Source of the DNA: Brachypodium distachyon | Lineage: Eukaryota; Streptophyta; Magnoliopsida; Poales; Poaceae | Direction: 5' to 3' | Length of the DNA: 64,000 nucleotides | Assembly (NCBI RefSeq): GCF_000005505.3 | Contig: NC_016134.3 | Location: 29,401,584 to 29,465,583 of the forward strand | Position numbers and translations under genes: made by a program | Shown here: piece after piece, positions 27,241 to 38,331 of the stretch | How the letters are laid out: each line of letters begins with the position of its first letter | Numbering within the stretch: the first letter of the stretch is position 1 | The notes under the pieces: model-generated | Seen by the model: only the letters and a program-made list of their open reading frames with translations | Told to the model about the DNA's origin: nothing | Databases searched by the model: none

Positions 27241-28480
27241 TTCCTTTCTTTATTGGCATCTGCTAAAATGAACCGTGATGTCCATAACTAATTTAACAAG
27301 TTGATATGCAAACCATGGCTTATTTCTTTTATGGCAAAAATGAGACTATAATCTAACCACTAAAATACCAAAATAAGAACACTACAAAGTACTAGTAGTA
27401 CTTACCTGAAGCATAAATAGGCGTCCACAACAAAGTCCTGCACAAGAGATCCGACGAGGACTTTTGAATTTGAGTCAAGAACAATACCGCGGCGCGCAGA
27501 GCTATTATTCCTTTGTGCACATGGCACCACGGTTTGTTGGGCAGAGAAATATCTACAACTATTATCTGTATGTATGTGTATAATAAATACCTGGTATAAA
27601 AATCTGCAGAAGGAAATTGGGAGCCAGCTTTTGTGGTCAAAGATGGCGACCAAGCAGCAGAGGAAGCATGGAGCAAAGCGGGATCCAAGGGGAATTGGTC
27701 GGTAGGTTCCTTGGTTGGTCTGCTGCATCATGCACGCACGTTCATGGCACACGTTGACACGTACGATTGACGACCCATTCAACAGGCGATGCTAATTTGA
27801 AAGAACATCAAAATGATAATTTTCTTTTCTTTACCATAATTTACTGATGAAAAAAAACCCGTCAAGGTTAACCGCAAAATGCTGGCAACGTTTGGGAGTA
27901 CTACTTGCTAGCCAGGTCGGTCAGTGTTTGTCCTGTGTGCGGTCATGCTCCATGACGGCATTCTTTGAGACATGTTGTATCGGTTTTTGTCTGGTTTTCT
28001 GTAAATTAACTGGACAATTCTCTTCTTCTTAATTAGTGGATTGAGATCCAAATAATTTACTGATGGAAGAAAGAGGAAGGGGAGGAGTTATTTTTTTTAA
28101 GTGACTAGAACTTCTATCAACTACTAGCTAAACGTCAATGCTCACATTTTTTAAAAACTTCTGATAAATAAGAATTATGTCAAAATATTATTTTTGAATT
28201 TTTTTTATCTTGAAAGTCGTTTGCAACCATTAAGTGGTTGTCTTGTTGGAACGAACTCACCACCATCAACTATGCCATGCCGCGTGAACGAAATGCGGAT
28301 CTAGAAAATGCAATTCGGCGTGAATGAACGAATTGTTTAAATAAGAATTATTAAATTATTGTCAGTTTAGATGTTTTCTTCAGTTAAAGAGAGCATTTTT
28401 GTTGGGATTGACACATTTATCAGGTAATATGCTGATTGCTGACCAACCATTTCATGTTTCTGCTGGTCATGTAATCACTA

Positions 28481-28985
28481 ATCATCCTAGCTAGTGCCAG
28501 TCAAGTAATAACGCCACAGGGGTAAAGCTGAGACCAATAATAATCCAGAGATTTTTCTGAGTGTTGCACATTACCAGACACGTAAAAACAGTCTCCACAG
28601 GGTACGCACCGTCTCCACGTTTAGCTGTTGCTCGATTTGGTGCTAGTTACATCAAGTCGATGGGGACAGAATACAGAGGACGATCGATCGATCGTTGAAC
28701 ATGCAGATGCTTAACTATGCATGACCAATGCCAAACGAAGCACGAGACTGTAGAAAGTAGCTAGACCCGTGTCCATCCATTCATTGACAAGCAAGGTCCA
28801 GACAGTCGCTCGCACGTTCAGCCGTCATAGTGCTCAAGGCTGCGATCACCAGGAGGTCAGCAGTACGCCGGGGCTAGGAATGGAGTCTTCTTCTTCCCCG
28901 CGACGGAGGCGGTGTGCGGGCAGAGGGAGGAGCTGTTGTGCAGCAGGGTCAGCTTGAGCCCCCTGGCAGCCACAATGTGGCAGCA
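28481..28985 (-). pseudogene. duplicated 3' end of the PS1-like gene
   Basis: This segment repeats the sequence at about 29330-29810, which covers the 3' flank and last coding bases of the PS1-like gene. Shared landmarks in order are CTAGCTAGTGCC, TTGGTGCTAGTTACATCA, GACGATCGAT, CAGACAGTCGCTC, CACGTTCAG, GCGATCACCAGGA and GGAGGAGCTGTTGTGCAGCA. Only the tail of the final exon is present, with substitutions and small indels. It is a tandem duplication relic, truncated by the LINE insertion immediately to its right. Confidence 0.75.
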
Positions 28986-28999
28986 GCAACCAACCAGGC

Positions 29000-29262
29000 T
29001 TTGTGGAAGCATAGGAACCGTATCGTCTTCGATCACATTAGTCCCAGTGTGGTGCAGGTGCGAACCGATGTGATTGCTGAAGGGAAGGCTTGGAGTCAGG
29101 CTGGACTTTTAGGAGTATCTTTATTTAGTACACTTCCGATTAGTGCTGTAGAGTGGAGAGATTCGGGATGATTATCTTGTAAACTTGGCCTAAGGCCGTT
29201 ATCGCTGCGTCGCAGCTTCCTTCTTTAACGGATGATACACCATCTTGATTCTAAAAAAAAAA
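29000..29262 (+). mobile_element. 5'-truncated LINE, 14-bp target duplication
   Basis: A 263-bp insertion ending in A10, flanked by GCAACCAACCAGGC at 28986-28999 and 29263-29276, a perfect 14-bp target duplication. The insert encodes the end of a non-LTR retrotransposon polyprotein (ALWKHRNRIVFDH, then a stop near 29170), followed by a short 3' untranslated region with CTTGGCCTAAGGCCGTT. This is the classical product of abortive target-primed reverse transcription. The perfect duplication suggests a fairly recent event. Confidence 0.9.
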
Positions 29263-29726
29263 GCAACCAACCAGGCCACGTGTCGAAACACAGCTGCAAG
29301 CCTTGGCCGCAGTTTAGCTTAAGGGACATGTAATCATCCTAGCTAGTGCCTGTCAAGTAATATATACACACAGGCCAGAGTAGGCCAGAGTACAGCTGAG
29401 ATTAATGAAAATCCAGGGATTCGCTTCTTGAGTGCTGCAATATCTCCACGTGAAGCTGCCGCTCGAGTTGGTGCTAGTTACATCAGTCGATGGGAGAAGA
29501 GGACGATCGATTGATCGTTCAACATGCACAAAGTAGACTCGTCCATGTCCATCGACAAGCAAGCAAAGGTTCAGACAGTCGCTCTCACGTTCAGTCCTCA
29601 CGCGTCCCACCAGGCAAGGAAATCATACCTACACCAAAATGTTTCATCCCAGGAGGAAACTCTCATACTTTACAAGCGCCATGTATTGGAGTGCTCAAGG
29701 TTGCGATCACCAGGAATGGCGTCTTC

Positions 29727-32700
29727 TTATTCTTCCCGGCGACCGCCGTTGTGCGGGTGGAGGGAGGAGCTGTTGTGCAGCAGGATCAGCTTGAGCCCCC
29801 TGGCAGACTCAACGGGCCTTGGCGTCGGCGTCCTCCGGGATCCATGGTGGTGGTGGCTGTTGTAGTAGTTCTCTGCCAGGGCGGCCTCATCAAGGCGCAA
29901 CCACGCCGCCCCCCTCGGCGCGCTCGCCGCCCACATGAACCTGCCGGAGCAAGGGTTCATCAGCGTCTCCCGGAACTCCTTGGCCCCCTCGCACAACAAG
30001 CCCTGAACAAAAACAAAAGGTGCAGTCAGGAATTTGCACACTGAATACCTTTGGCAGGACTGCCACTGCAGAGATTCAGAGGAGAAAGCGAAAACAGAAA
30101 CATGAATGTTACCTCTGCCATGGCTTTGATCTTGAGGGCGACGCTGTTGGACAGGATGACCATGTTCTTCTGGCTGCCTCTCAGCTTTTGGAAGAGGAGC
30201 GCGCAGTCGAGGACACGGTCTTCGGTCCTCGGGGTAACGATGTCCGTGAAGCTCCTCGGGGAGAAGAGGGCAAACATTGGGTTGAAGGTACCGGCAGCAG
30301 CGGCTTCTCTTCCTTCATCGTTGCGTTGCATTTCTGTAGGAGTTGCAGGTGGGGTTGGGGCTACAGGCGACATCTCGGATGAGCTCTGCACGTGGATCCA
30401 CCAGCTCTCGTTCTCCATGCAATCCTCGATCCATTGGAGTATGGAGGTGGCCTTTGAGGATCTCCTGAACAGGCCTTCCCGCTGTTTCATGCAATCGAGC
30501 TCCCTGATCACTGGCAAAGACAGACAAAACAGGGTTTCAGTGGATGAGAATAGAACATCATGCAGATGCAGTCTGTTCAGTTAATTACAAGGTGGAAGAT
30601 TAGATGCAATAAAATGTACTCCTACTATATAATAGAAAATGCAATGCTGAACACAAGCATATTGGATATGGATGTGCAATGGGGCCTCATTGAGTAAAGC
30701 ACATATTCAGCTAGTAACAGCATAAAAGGTGGTCAAAACTTGAAAGTTACAGAAGCACAATTCTTTAGTTAATACCAGCATAGCATGAGATGGCTATTGC
30801 AAATGAGTATATAAAGTAAAAAAAAGCAAGCAGTATTGTTTAGCAGTTGTTAGCAGGTCGAGAGGATGAAATGAGTATAATCATTCAGCAAAAACAAGTC
30901 TCACTGAAGTATGGAAAAAATGATATATGCAGCAACAGAAACATACTGCACACTTTGTTTAGATCATACATGCAAGACTAATACTCCCTCCATCCCATAT
31001 TAAGTGACTCAAATTTGTCCAAATATGGATGTATCTATATTCAAAAAGTGTCTAGATACACGTAATAGAATGTCACTTAATATGGGACGGAGGGAGTACT
31101 ATTCTTCTCAACTTACCAATCCTTGGTATGATGAGATGAGTTCCTTTTATGCCTCTTAACAGCATTATAGACTTCCTTGATTCATCATCAAGAACACAAT
31201 AGGTATCAGCCACCATGGTCCAGACTTTCATCCCTTCTCCAATACTATCAGATTCTTGGTTCTTGTGCTGTTCACCAACGAAATGGCCTCATTTTAGAAT
31301 CCATGACAAAAGTAAAAGACGTAGAAATGAAAAGTCTAAAAATAATCTTTACGGTTACTTACTGGAAGACTGTTCAGTTCATCTTCCAACCTGAATGACA
31401 CGTCAGCTGCTCTAGCATTAGGTCTCGAGGGAGAATTTGACACCAGAGTTTGGAAGGGGAACCTCTCTACAACCCGTTTCTTTGTGATGACACTTTCAAT
31501 TCGTGCACGGTTTTCAGACATAGGAGTATCTCTTGTTTTCTGAGCTACAGAAGATACTGGTGTAGAGTTCTCCTTGTCGGAGTAGAATACCTCTTGATCT
31601 TGGTCTACATCCACCGGAAATAGGTTCTTTGGAAGACATCTTCTCGCTTTCATACCTCCTGTTGACATAGGTGTCAAGTTCTCCTTATCTGAATAGAAAG
31701 CCTCATCATCTACTGTGTGGAAACCTTTGGATTTTGATGATAGACCATTGCATTCCTGTTTATTGACGCTCCTGTTTGGAGGGTATTCTGCTGACATTGA
31801 ACTATCCATCCTCGAGCCAAGAACCCTCCTACCGATGGACTTGAGACCTCTGGAGGCAGGTGTCACATTTTCCTTGTCTGAAGAGATGTCTCCTTGTCTC
31901 ACAGGGGAGATAGCATCATACTCTGATGAAAGTTCACCGCATTCCCGTTTATGGACGCTGATGTTTGAAGTGTATTCTGCTAACACCAAACTGTCCATCC
32001 TTGAGCCAAGAGCCTTTCCAGCAATGGGCTTGCGACCCCTGGAGGCAGGTGTCACATTCTCATCTGGAAAAAGGTCTCCTTGTCTCACAGGGGAGATAGC
32101 AGCATCATACTTTCCAGAACCCAGCACTGAGTTTTCATTGTATGGAATGATGTCATTTTCAAAATCTAGATGCGACATGGGCATAAACTCTGTTTCAACT
32201 GAAATTGATGGGATAACATTTTCAGATATAAGTTCATTTGACTTCATCTGCTTCCCAATGTTCAGCATGGAGTTTTCACTATCTGAAAAGGTGTCATGTT
32301 CCAAACTCAGAGGGGAAATGGAGTCCAACAACTCTTGGGATCTGTTAGGCTTCAACAGTAGCTGACTCCTCTCCATTATTATGTTGCCCGAAACAAGGGG
32401 AGTGGTGTTCTCCTTGTCCAGTAGGTTGCTCTGTTCATTTTCTTCAGTTCCTTTGATATCCAAATTGTCAAATAGACTATCATAAATTATGCCTTCAAGA
32501 TCGCAGTCCTGAGGACACACGGCAATCTTATTTTGGGCCATTTTATCCTTGTTTGGGATACTTCCATCCAGTTTAAGATGGGAGAAACCATCATGCTTCA
32601 TGTCTTTGTGCTTATTTGTATTTCCATCAACTCTGTCTTGGGTGAAAGAATTTTCTGACACATGCTCATGTGATTCCAGTCGTACATCCAGCTGTGGTCC

Positions 32701-35700
32701 TTTGCCTGCGAAGATCTCATCTTTGAAAAGCAAAGCAGAAACGTAATTCATTGGTTCTGACCTCATCTGTAGTTTTGCATCAACTGAACCTTGTGGGACA
32801 GAATTTTCAGAGAAAATGCCATGCTGGTTTGTCTCCTTGACAAAACTTAGCATGGAGTTTTCCTTATCCAAATGCTCAGATTTCAGAGGGTTCGGCACTT
32901 GATTCTCCTCCATGGTAATGTTGTCCAAGACATGGGAGTTCATGTGCTCTTTTTCTGGTGCAAACATGTTTTCTTTTTCTTCAGCTTCTTTGACATCAGA
33001 ATTGTCAAACAAAACCATGCAGGCTGCACATCCTTTCCCACAGTTTTGAGAGCACAAAAGATTCTCATTCTGGGCTTCTTTCTGATAGCTGTTGCTCAAA
33101 GTGCTGTTTTTCCTTCCTGTGTAAATACGGAGAGATTTGACTGACTTTAACTTGGCCCTCCGGGAAATGGTGCCTGAAGCATCCTGTTTGTCTGATTGGA
33201 CTGTTGTTCCAGCATTTGCAATTGTAGCGGGCAATGACGGTATTATTGAGGAGCAAACAGATTGTGTGACTGAATTGTCACTAAACATCAGTTCCTCTAT
33301 GACCCTCTCTCTGTTCTCATCAAATTGTGTGAGTGAAGATTCTTCCAGATAAAAAGAATGGGCGAACCCAGGCAATGGTGGAGCTGAGGGGATGACTTTG
33401 GGAGGATATTCAATTTGTTCAGACACTACTTGATGGCCTGTCTCCTGTGGATTAAATTTTTGAAGTTAGCAATGCATGCAAGGACTAAAATTCTAAAATT
33501 GTAAGGGAAAAAAAAATCAAGCAGTAGAACTCACATCAACATGTGGAATCCTCAAAAGAACAATTAAACAACACAAGAAGATATTAGTGAAAACAAAATC
33601 TATATACAAACATGAACTAGTCATGCAAGAAAATCAGGGTATGGAAAGAGTTTACAAAATCCAAAGTGGATAGATACAACTTGTCAAAGTTTTATATCAA
33701 GAAATTTATGATAAATACCAGCCAAACAACAAGTATCGTTAACCAAGGAAAGTAACACATGATCAATTGTTAGTTGATGTCAGTTCTGTCATGCATTCAA
33801 CACAAAATACATGGCACTCAGACAAACAGACAAGCAATTCAAACTTGCGCAAAAAATCTGGCATAACTTGAGAACCATATATCCCGACAATACATCTGCC
33901 ATAAGAAAATCATTTGGCAATGTAAGCAATTGAAGAATATGAGATTAGTGGGAAAATTTAACTAATGTACAAGTGACCTAAATGGCACTGAGCAAATTAT
34001 ATTTATCTAAGTAATTCAAGCCTGATAAGTAATACATAGGTGTGGATGTCATGGGAGTAACTTGCGCAGAGGCCCAACACATTCAGGCTCGTTCAGTGTC
34101 AACTTCCATTAGAAAGTACAACAGGACAAATACTAAGACTTAGTACTAGGTAAATTACAGGAACACAATAGGTCACATAAAAGGTTGCCAACTAGTCATA
34201 ATTTGTAAGCATCTTTACATTACCACTGGAAGCAGTGGAAGCTTACTAAAACTAGGCACCAGGCAGAATTCCAGAAAGACACGGCAACATCAAAACTTTC
34301 TAATCAGTCATCATCATTTGTAAGCAACTTGGTGCTTTCAGTAAAGAGAAATGCATCATTAATCCGATTACTGAGTAATTCAATATTCACTATCAGAGTT
34401 GGATCGTAAATTTGAGTTCAATGCATTTCACAAAGCAATTAAGGAAAGTGGATCATAAAAGTAAAAAATGGATGAACTACAAACTAATTGAATATCAATG
34501 ATTGTAAATATTACTATTCCAAATAAATCAAACATTTTAACATAATGCATTTTATGATTTTGGCAGAACAGAAGCAAAGTCAGTGGGCAAGCAATCTGAA
34601 CTATTTGGCAGAACAGAGGCAAAGTCCGTGGGCAAGCAATCTGAACTAAAGGACACAATTAATTGGTACCCATACCAAATCCGACGACACGAAATGCATC
34701 TAAAGTTACATAGAAGTTTTCAGTATTAGCTTGTTGGAATCAAACCTGGTGATTTTCCATGTCCATTGGCTCCGTCTGCGCAGGCACCAACTCCTTGCTT
34801 GCCTCCTGTGCATTTCATCAAACGCTTAGAACACAATCAAAGTGGTTACAGATTCTGCACCGAGTGTCAGAAGGAGTTGTCTACCTGATGAGCACAGAAC
34901 TCCTCCTTATCCTCCTCAATAAGTGGTGGCAGCAGATCGTCCATCTCAAGTGCCTCGTGGAGCGAAAGCCAGTGAAGCCGGTACTCCCTCTTGGAGCCCC
35001 CAAGCTGCAGCACGTCACCGACCGCCAGCTCCACCGGCGTGTTCGTCGGGATCCTTTGACCCGAGACCCAGGTCCCGTGCACTGGATCAAATCAAAGCCC
35101 AACCATGGGTTGACGCTATGTTAGCTAGTAGCATTCTGCACTGATTTGATCAAATTGCAAACATATTCACTATCACCGCAGGTCCTTCCGAAGATGATAA
35201 GGACACGAGGTGGAGCTAAATTCTCACAACGTTGACGGTTCGACAAGCAGATCCGAATGAATCGATCAGATGAACTCCCCCCAAAGTATCCCCAACAAAT
35301 ATCTCAGTCTACACGAATCGATTCACCCAAACAAAAACCTTAAGGTTCCTGTAACTGTAAATCCAGGCAGGCGCAGAGATCGCGAAGCACGGCAGGCGCT
35401 CGCAGAGGGTGGGGGGAGTGGAGAGGGAGGCGCGATCTGAGTACCGGAGGAGAGGTCGGTGACGGTGATCCGCCGCTGGCGGCGGCGGCAGCGGACTTCG
35501 AGGTGACGGCGGCTGACGCTGGGGTGGTCGACGAGGACGTGGCAGTCGGGGTGCCGCCCGAACAGCACCGGCGGGTCCTCGCCCTCCTCCCGATCCCCAC
35601 CCCGGCCGCGCCGCGCCTCCTCCTCCGGCGGCGGCGCGTTGAGGAAGATGTGCTTCAGCACGACGCCGCCCTTGGCCACCGCGAACGCCGCGATCGGAGG

Positions 35701-35733
35701 AGCCGCCCCCGCCTCCACTTCCGCCACCGCCAT
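29727..35733 (-). CDS. PS1: PARALLEL SPINDLE 1-like protein (FHA + PIN domains)
   Basis: Seven exons: complement of 35445-35733, 34885-35081, 34746-34805, 31363-33444, 31117-31267, 30113-30510 and 29727-30002. Phases agree; 1150 residues. FHA domain about 15-150: VLFGRHPDCHVLVDHPSVSRRH, then GTWVSGQRIP across the first intron. The long exon 4 (about 183-876) is low-complexity, rich in Asn, Ser and Glu, with six KEN motifs and a 63-residue tandem repeat. The C-terminal PIN domain starts TMVADTYCVLDD and continues VIRELDCMKQ, TEDRVLDCALLFQ and MVILSNSVALKIKAMAE, keeping several acidic residues. Arabidopsis PS1, with the same architecture, orients spindles in male meiosis II; its loss gives unreduced pollen. 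The identification rests on architecture and motif memory. The gene appears intact. Confidence 0.85.
30984..31096. mobile_element. Stowaway MITE inside a PS1 intron
   Basis: A 113-bp element with ends CTCCCTCCATCCCATATTAA and its near-perfect complement TTAATATGGGACGGAGGGAG, flanked by TA on both sides. It sits in the intron between PS1 exons 5 and 6, about 20 bp from the donor of exon 5. Confidence 0.95.
31732..32109 (-). repeat. 189-bp in-frame tandem duplication in PS1 exon 4
   Basis: Two adjacent copies of 63 codons (about 31921-32109 and 31732-31920, sense on the minus strand), each beginning Tyr-Asp-Ala and holding ISPVRQGD, ENVTPASRG, LGSRMDS and SV(H/N)K(R/Q)EC. The upstream copy reads PDENVTP, while the downstream copy keeps the KEN form SDKENVTP. 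The reading frame is preserved. Confidence 0.85.
33445..34745 (-). other. third intron of PS1 (1.3 kb)
   Basis: AT-rich intron between the 60-nt exon 3 and the long exon 4. It contains a local direct repeat (GGCAGAACAGA(A/G)GCAAAGTC near 34561 and 34609). No coding sequence recognised. Confidence 0.7.
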
Positions 35734-36169
35734 GCCTGCCCGTCGGGTGCCACGAGGGGGGAGGGGAGGAAAGGATGCTGACGCTGACGCCTCTCTCGCT
35801 TGCTGTGTGAGAAACGTTGCTGTGGAATCGGGGGAATTCGAAATGCGGAGTAGGAGGAGCCGGGGGCCGATTTGAGGAGGAGCCGGGGGATCGCAACGGC
35901 TAGAATTTTATCTCCATTTTTTTGTTCCTTTGAGAGAATTGGAAAGACGCGTCTGTTCCGCGCTCCTTACCGGGCCGAATGACCGGTGGGCCAACCAAGA
36001 GCCTGTGAGTGACTACTGGGCCGAATGACAGGTGGGCCAAGCAAGATCCTGTGAATGCCCGGTGGGCCGAATGACCGGCTATAATCAATCTTGATTTTTT
36101 TCAATCTAAACAGCGAAGCAAGAGACAAGCTGAAACCCAAAAAAAAAGCAAGGGACAAGCTTTTTTGGT
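35734..36169. promoter_or_regulatory. PS1 upstream region with GGGCCGAATGAC repeats
   Basis: The 436 bp upstream of the PS1 ATG (minus strand) include an imperfect array at about 35972-36078: GGGCCGAATGACCGG, GGGCCGAATGACAGG and GGGCCGAATGACCGG, separated by GTGGGCCAA-type linkers and AAGA(G/T)CCTGTGA words, with a period near 47 bp. A role in expression is inference. Confidence 0.5.
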
Positions 36170-36420
36170 TACAACGGTTTTTGTCCGCAGTTCATCTTGT
36201 AGCGGCCACGGGGGCCCCTCAATCTCTCACTCGCGTGAGCATGGCGGCGGCGGCGCAGCAGCCGCGGGGCGTGGCGCGGCGGTGAGGGTCTGAGGGAGAA
36301 GCTGCTGCTCACGGAGGAGGAGCGGAAATCCCGGCTGGTGTCTTCTCGATTTCCTCCCCCGCCTCCGCCTCGGCGCACCGGTCGGCGACGCCGGTGGGCA
36401 AGGACCGCGAGGTGAGTGGG
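36170..36420 (+). pseudogene. GC-rich exon-like stretch with broken frame
   Basis: ATG at 36241 opens MAAAAQQPRGVARR and stops at once. The next bases in a shifted frame read GLREKLLLTEEERKSRLV, and a third frame gives a Ser/Ala-rich run up to a donor-like GAG|GTGAGT near 36411. This looks like the first exon of a former plus-strand gene, head-to-head with PS1, broken by at least two frameshifts; or a non-coding first exon. The parent gene was not recognised. Confidence 0.35.
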
Positions 36421-38331
36421 GCAAGGAAGGGATAGACCTTCTACATGTTCTGCTTAGTTTTTTTTATTACCGATTCACCGTTCTTTTTTGTTCCTTTTGT
36501 GGAATTGTAATTTCAAGTAGGAATTCATCACCAGATGATAATCATGCGTTACATCAGCAAGGTTCTAATGTGAGGTGGAATTTTCTCGTTAGTAACCTAG
36601 GTCCTAGATCATGGTGGTGTGTGAACCGGTGTATCCAATGTTTTGTTTAGAGGGAGACATGTGTAGTGCCGGGAATCACGTTCCCACCTCCCTTTTCCTG
36701 GGGTTATTAGGGGCACCAACTCCACTATTGCTTGATTCGCACTCGGCCGGCCGGCGATGAGAAGTCAAGCTTTGCTGCCGCCCTTTGTTTGTCCCTTGTC
36801 AGAGGACTATCGTGTGATTTAGGAGATCATAATGTCATTCTCTAAGTAGGACCATTTGTTGAAATTAAACCATACATGAGGTCATCCGTCTTAATAATAA
36901 TAATGTTGGCATGTATGCTGTCTCTTTCCCAATTTTAAAATCTTAATATGTCGATGACACCTCCGAATGTAATTTGCTTCTCCTATCGATTGTCAATGTT
37001 ACATAATTATGTGATTGTGCAGTACTCTTCCAGTCTTCCTAAGACAAAGAAAGCACATTTCTGTCGTGGCGCTCTGCTGGCCGGTTGCAGGATCCGGAAG
37101 TCAAGCTTGCTGCCGCTCTCTGTTGTCCTTTTATCAAAAACAGTAGTGTGATTTAGGAGATCCTAATGCCGTCCTCTCGTTGAAATTAAGTTCTGCTGTC
37201 TCTTTCTATATATTCTTTCTGGAAATTGTGTGAGTAGTCACTGCAGAGTACAGGTGCCGTGTTTGATCAGTTTTTCTGGTTAGTTATGCAATTGAATAAG
37301 AAAATTATATCCGCTGTGAAAATGATTTTCCATGGATTCAGACTAATGTATGGTGGTAGTTGTGAGCTAGGTAGCTTTTTTCAGATGTAGACATTTGCCA
37401 TGCCTATAAATAGAGGGTGTAGTTAAGCAGCTAGTTACTTGTAGCTATGGTCATTATACAACCAAATCACCCAGGATTTTAATGCTCTCTTTGCACTTCA
37501 GATGACATGATCATGCTGTTTTCGGGGGATCATACATGTTTGTGCAACCACTGAACGCTCGCAAGATGATGGTGTACATGAAGTCAAGGTACATGAATCT
37601 CTACTAAGTTTTTTAGTTCTGTAAACAGTCCTCATGTATAGTTAGAGTTTTGAGAATTTGATGTAAGTGTCTTAGCTAGCTTCTTTGAGGACCTCCGCGG
37701 TGCTTGTTAGTTGACTCAAATGGCAACACCAACAGGATGTCAGGATGACTCCCACAAACAACTTCCACCTTTCCCCACTTCTTCTCACTCCCTGCTGTAG
37801 TATGACTATTGGATGCCTGGAAGGTGGGAAAAGTATATCCGAGATAATAAATTAAATACCGAAATTAATCCTAGTCACAATTGGGATGGATCTAAAGGTA
37901 TGTGTAATTATTTTCCACCATATGCATAACAAATTAGATCCATATTCGAGTGTAGTTTCTAGCACTTGGTTCAGTAGTTTAGGCAGCAGGTTGTGAATCA
38001 AAAGCAGATCAGATAGCAAAACTAATTAGCTCCCACATGATTGCAGGACTCTAGAAAATCCAGATATCTCAAATTTAATCAGATTTGTAAAGACTATGGT
38101 TATAGTACTCAATTTGCAGTGGCTGAAATTTCACTTCTATTGAATTGAATCTTTCTTGCTTGCAGAAGGACAGTAAGCAAGTATTGAGGGGAGTGAAGTA
38201 GAATCCTTCAGGTAGTTTTCATGACACAAATGAATGCTTGCTGACATTGACTATTGGATATCTAAAAATGCCCTTATTTTTGTGTTTGCATATAATTAAG
38301 ATCTTCAACAAAGACAGCTTCCAGCCCAGCC
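36421..38331. other. non-coding stretch with a local duplication
   Basis: No gene recognised. About 36745-36868 and 37071-37190 are imperfect copies of each other (shared words AGTCAAGCTT, GCTGCCGC, GTGTGATTTAGGAGATC and TTGAAATTAA). The part nearest 38332 should hold the promoter and leader of the first receptor kinase. Confidence 0.45.

Larger units (their letters stand above)
23862..28480. other. gene-poor spacer
   Basis: AT-rich DNA with only short, unconvincing frames on both strands. Apart from the MITEs at 26687-26795 and 27062-27240 nothing was recognised. Confidence 0.5.
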
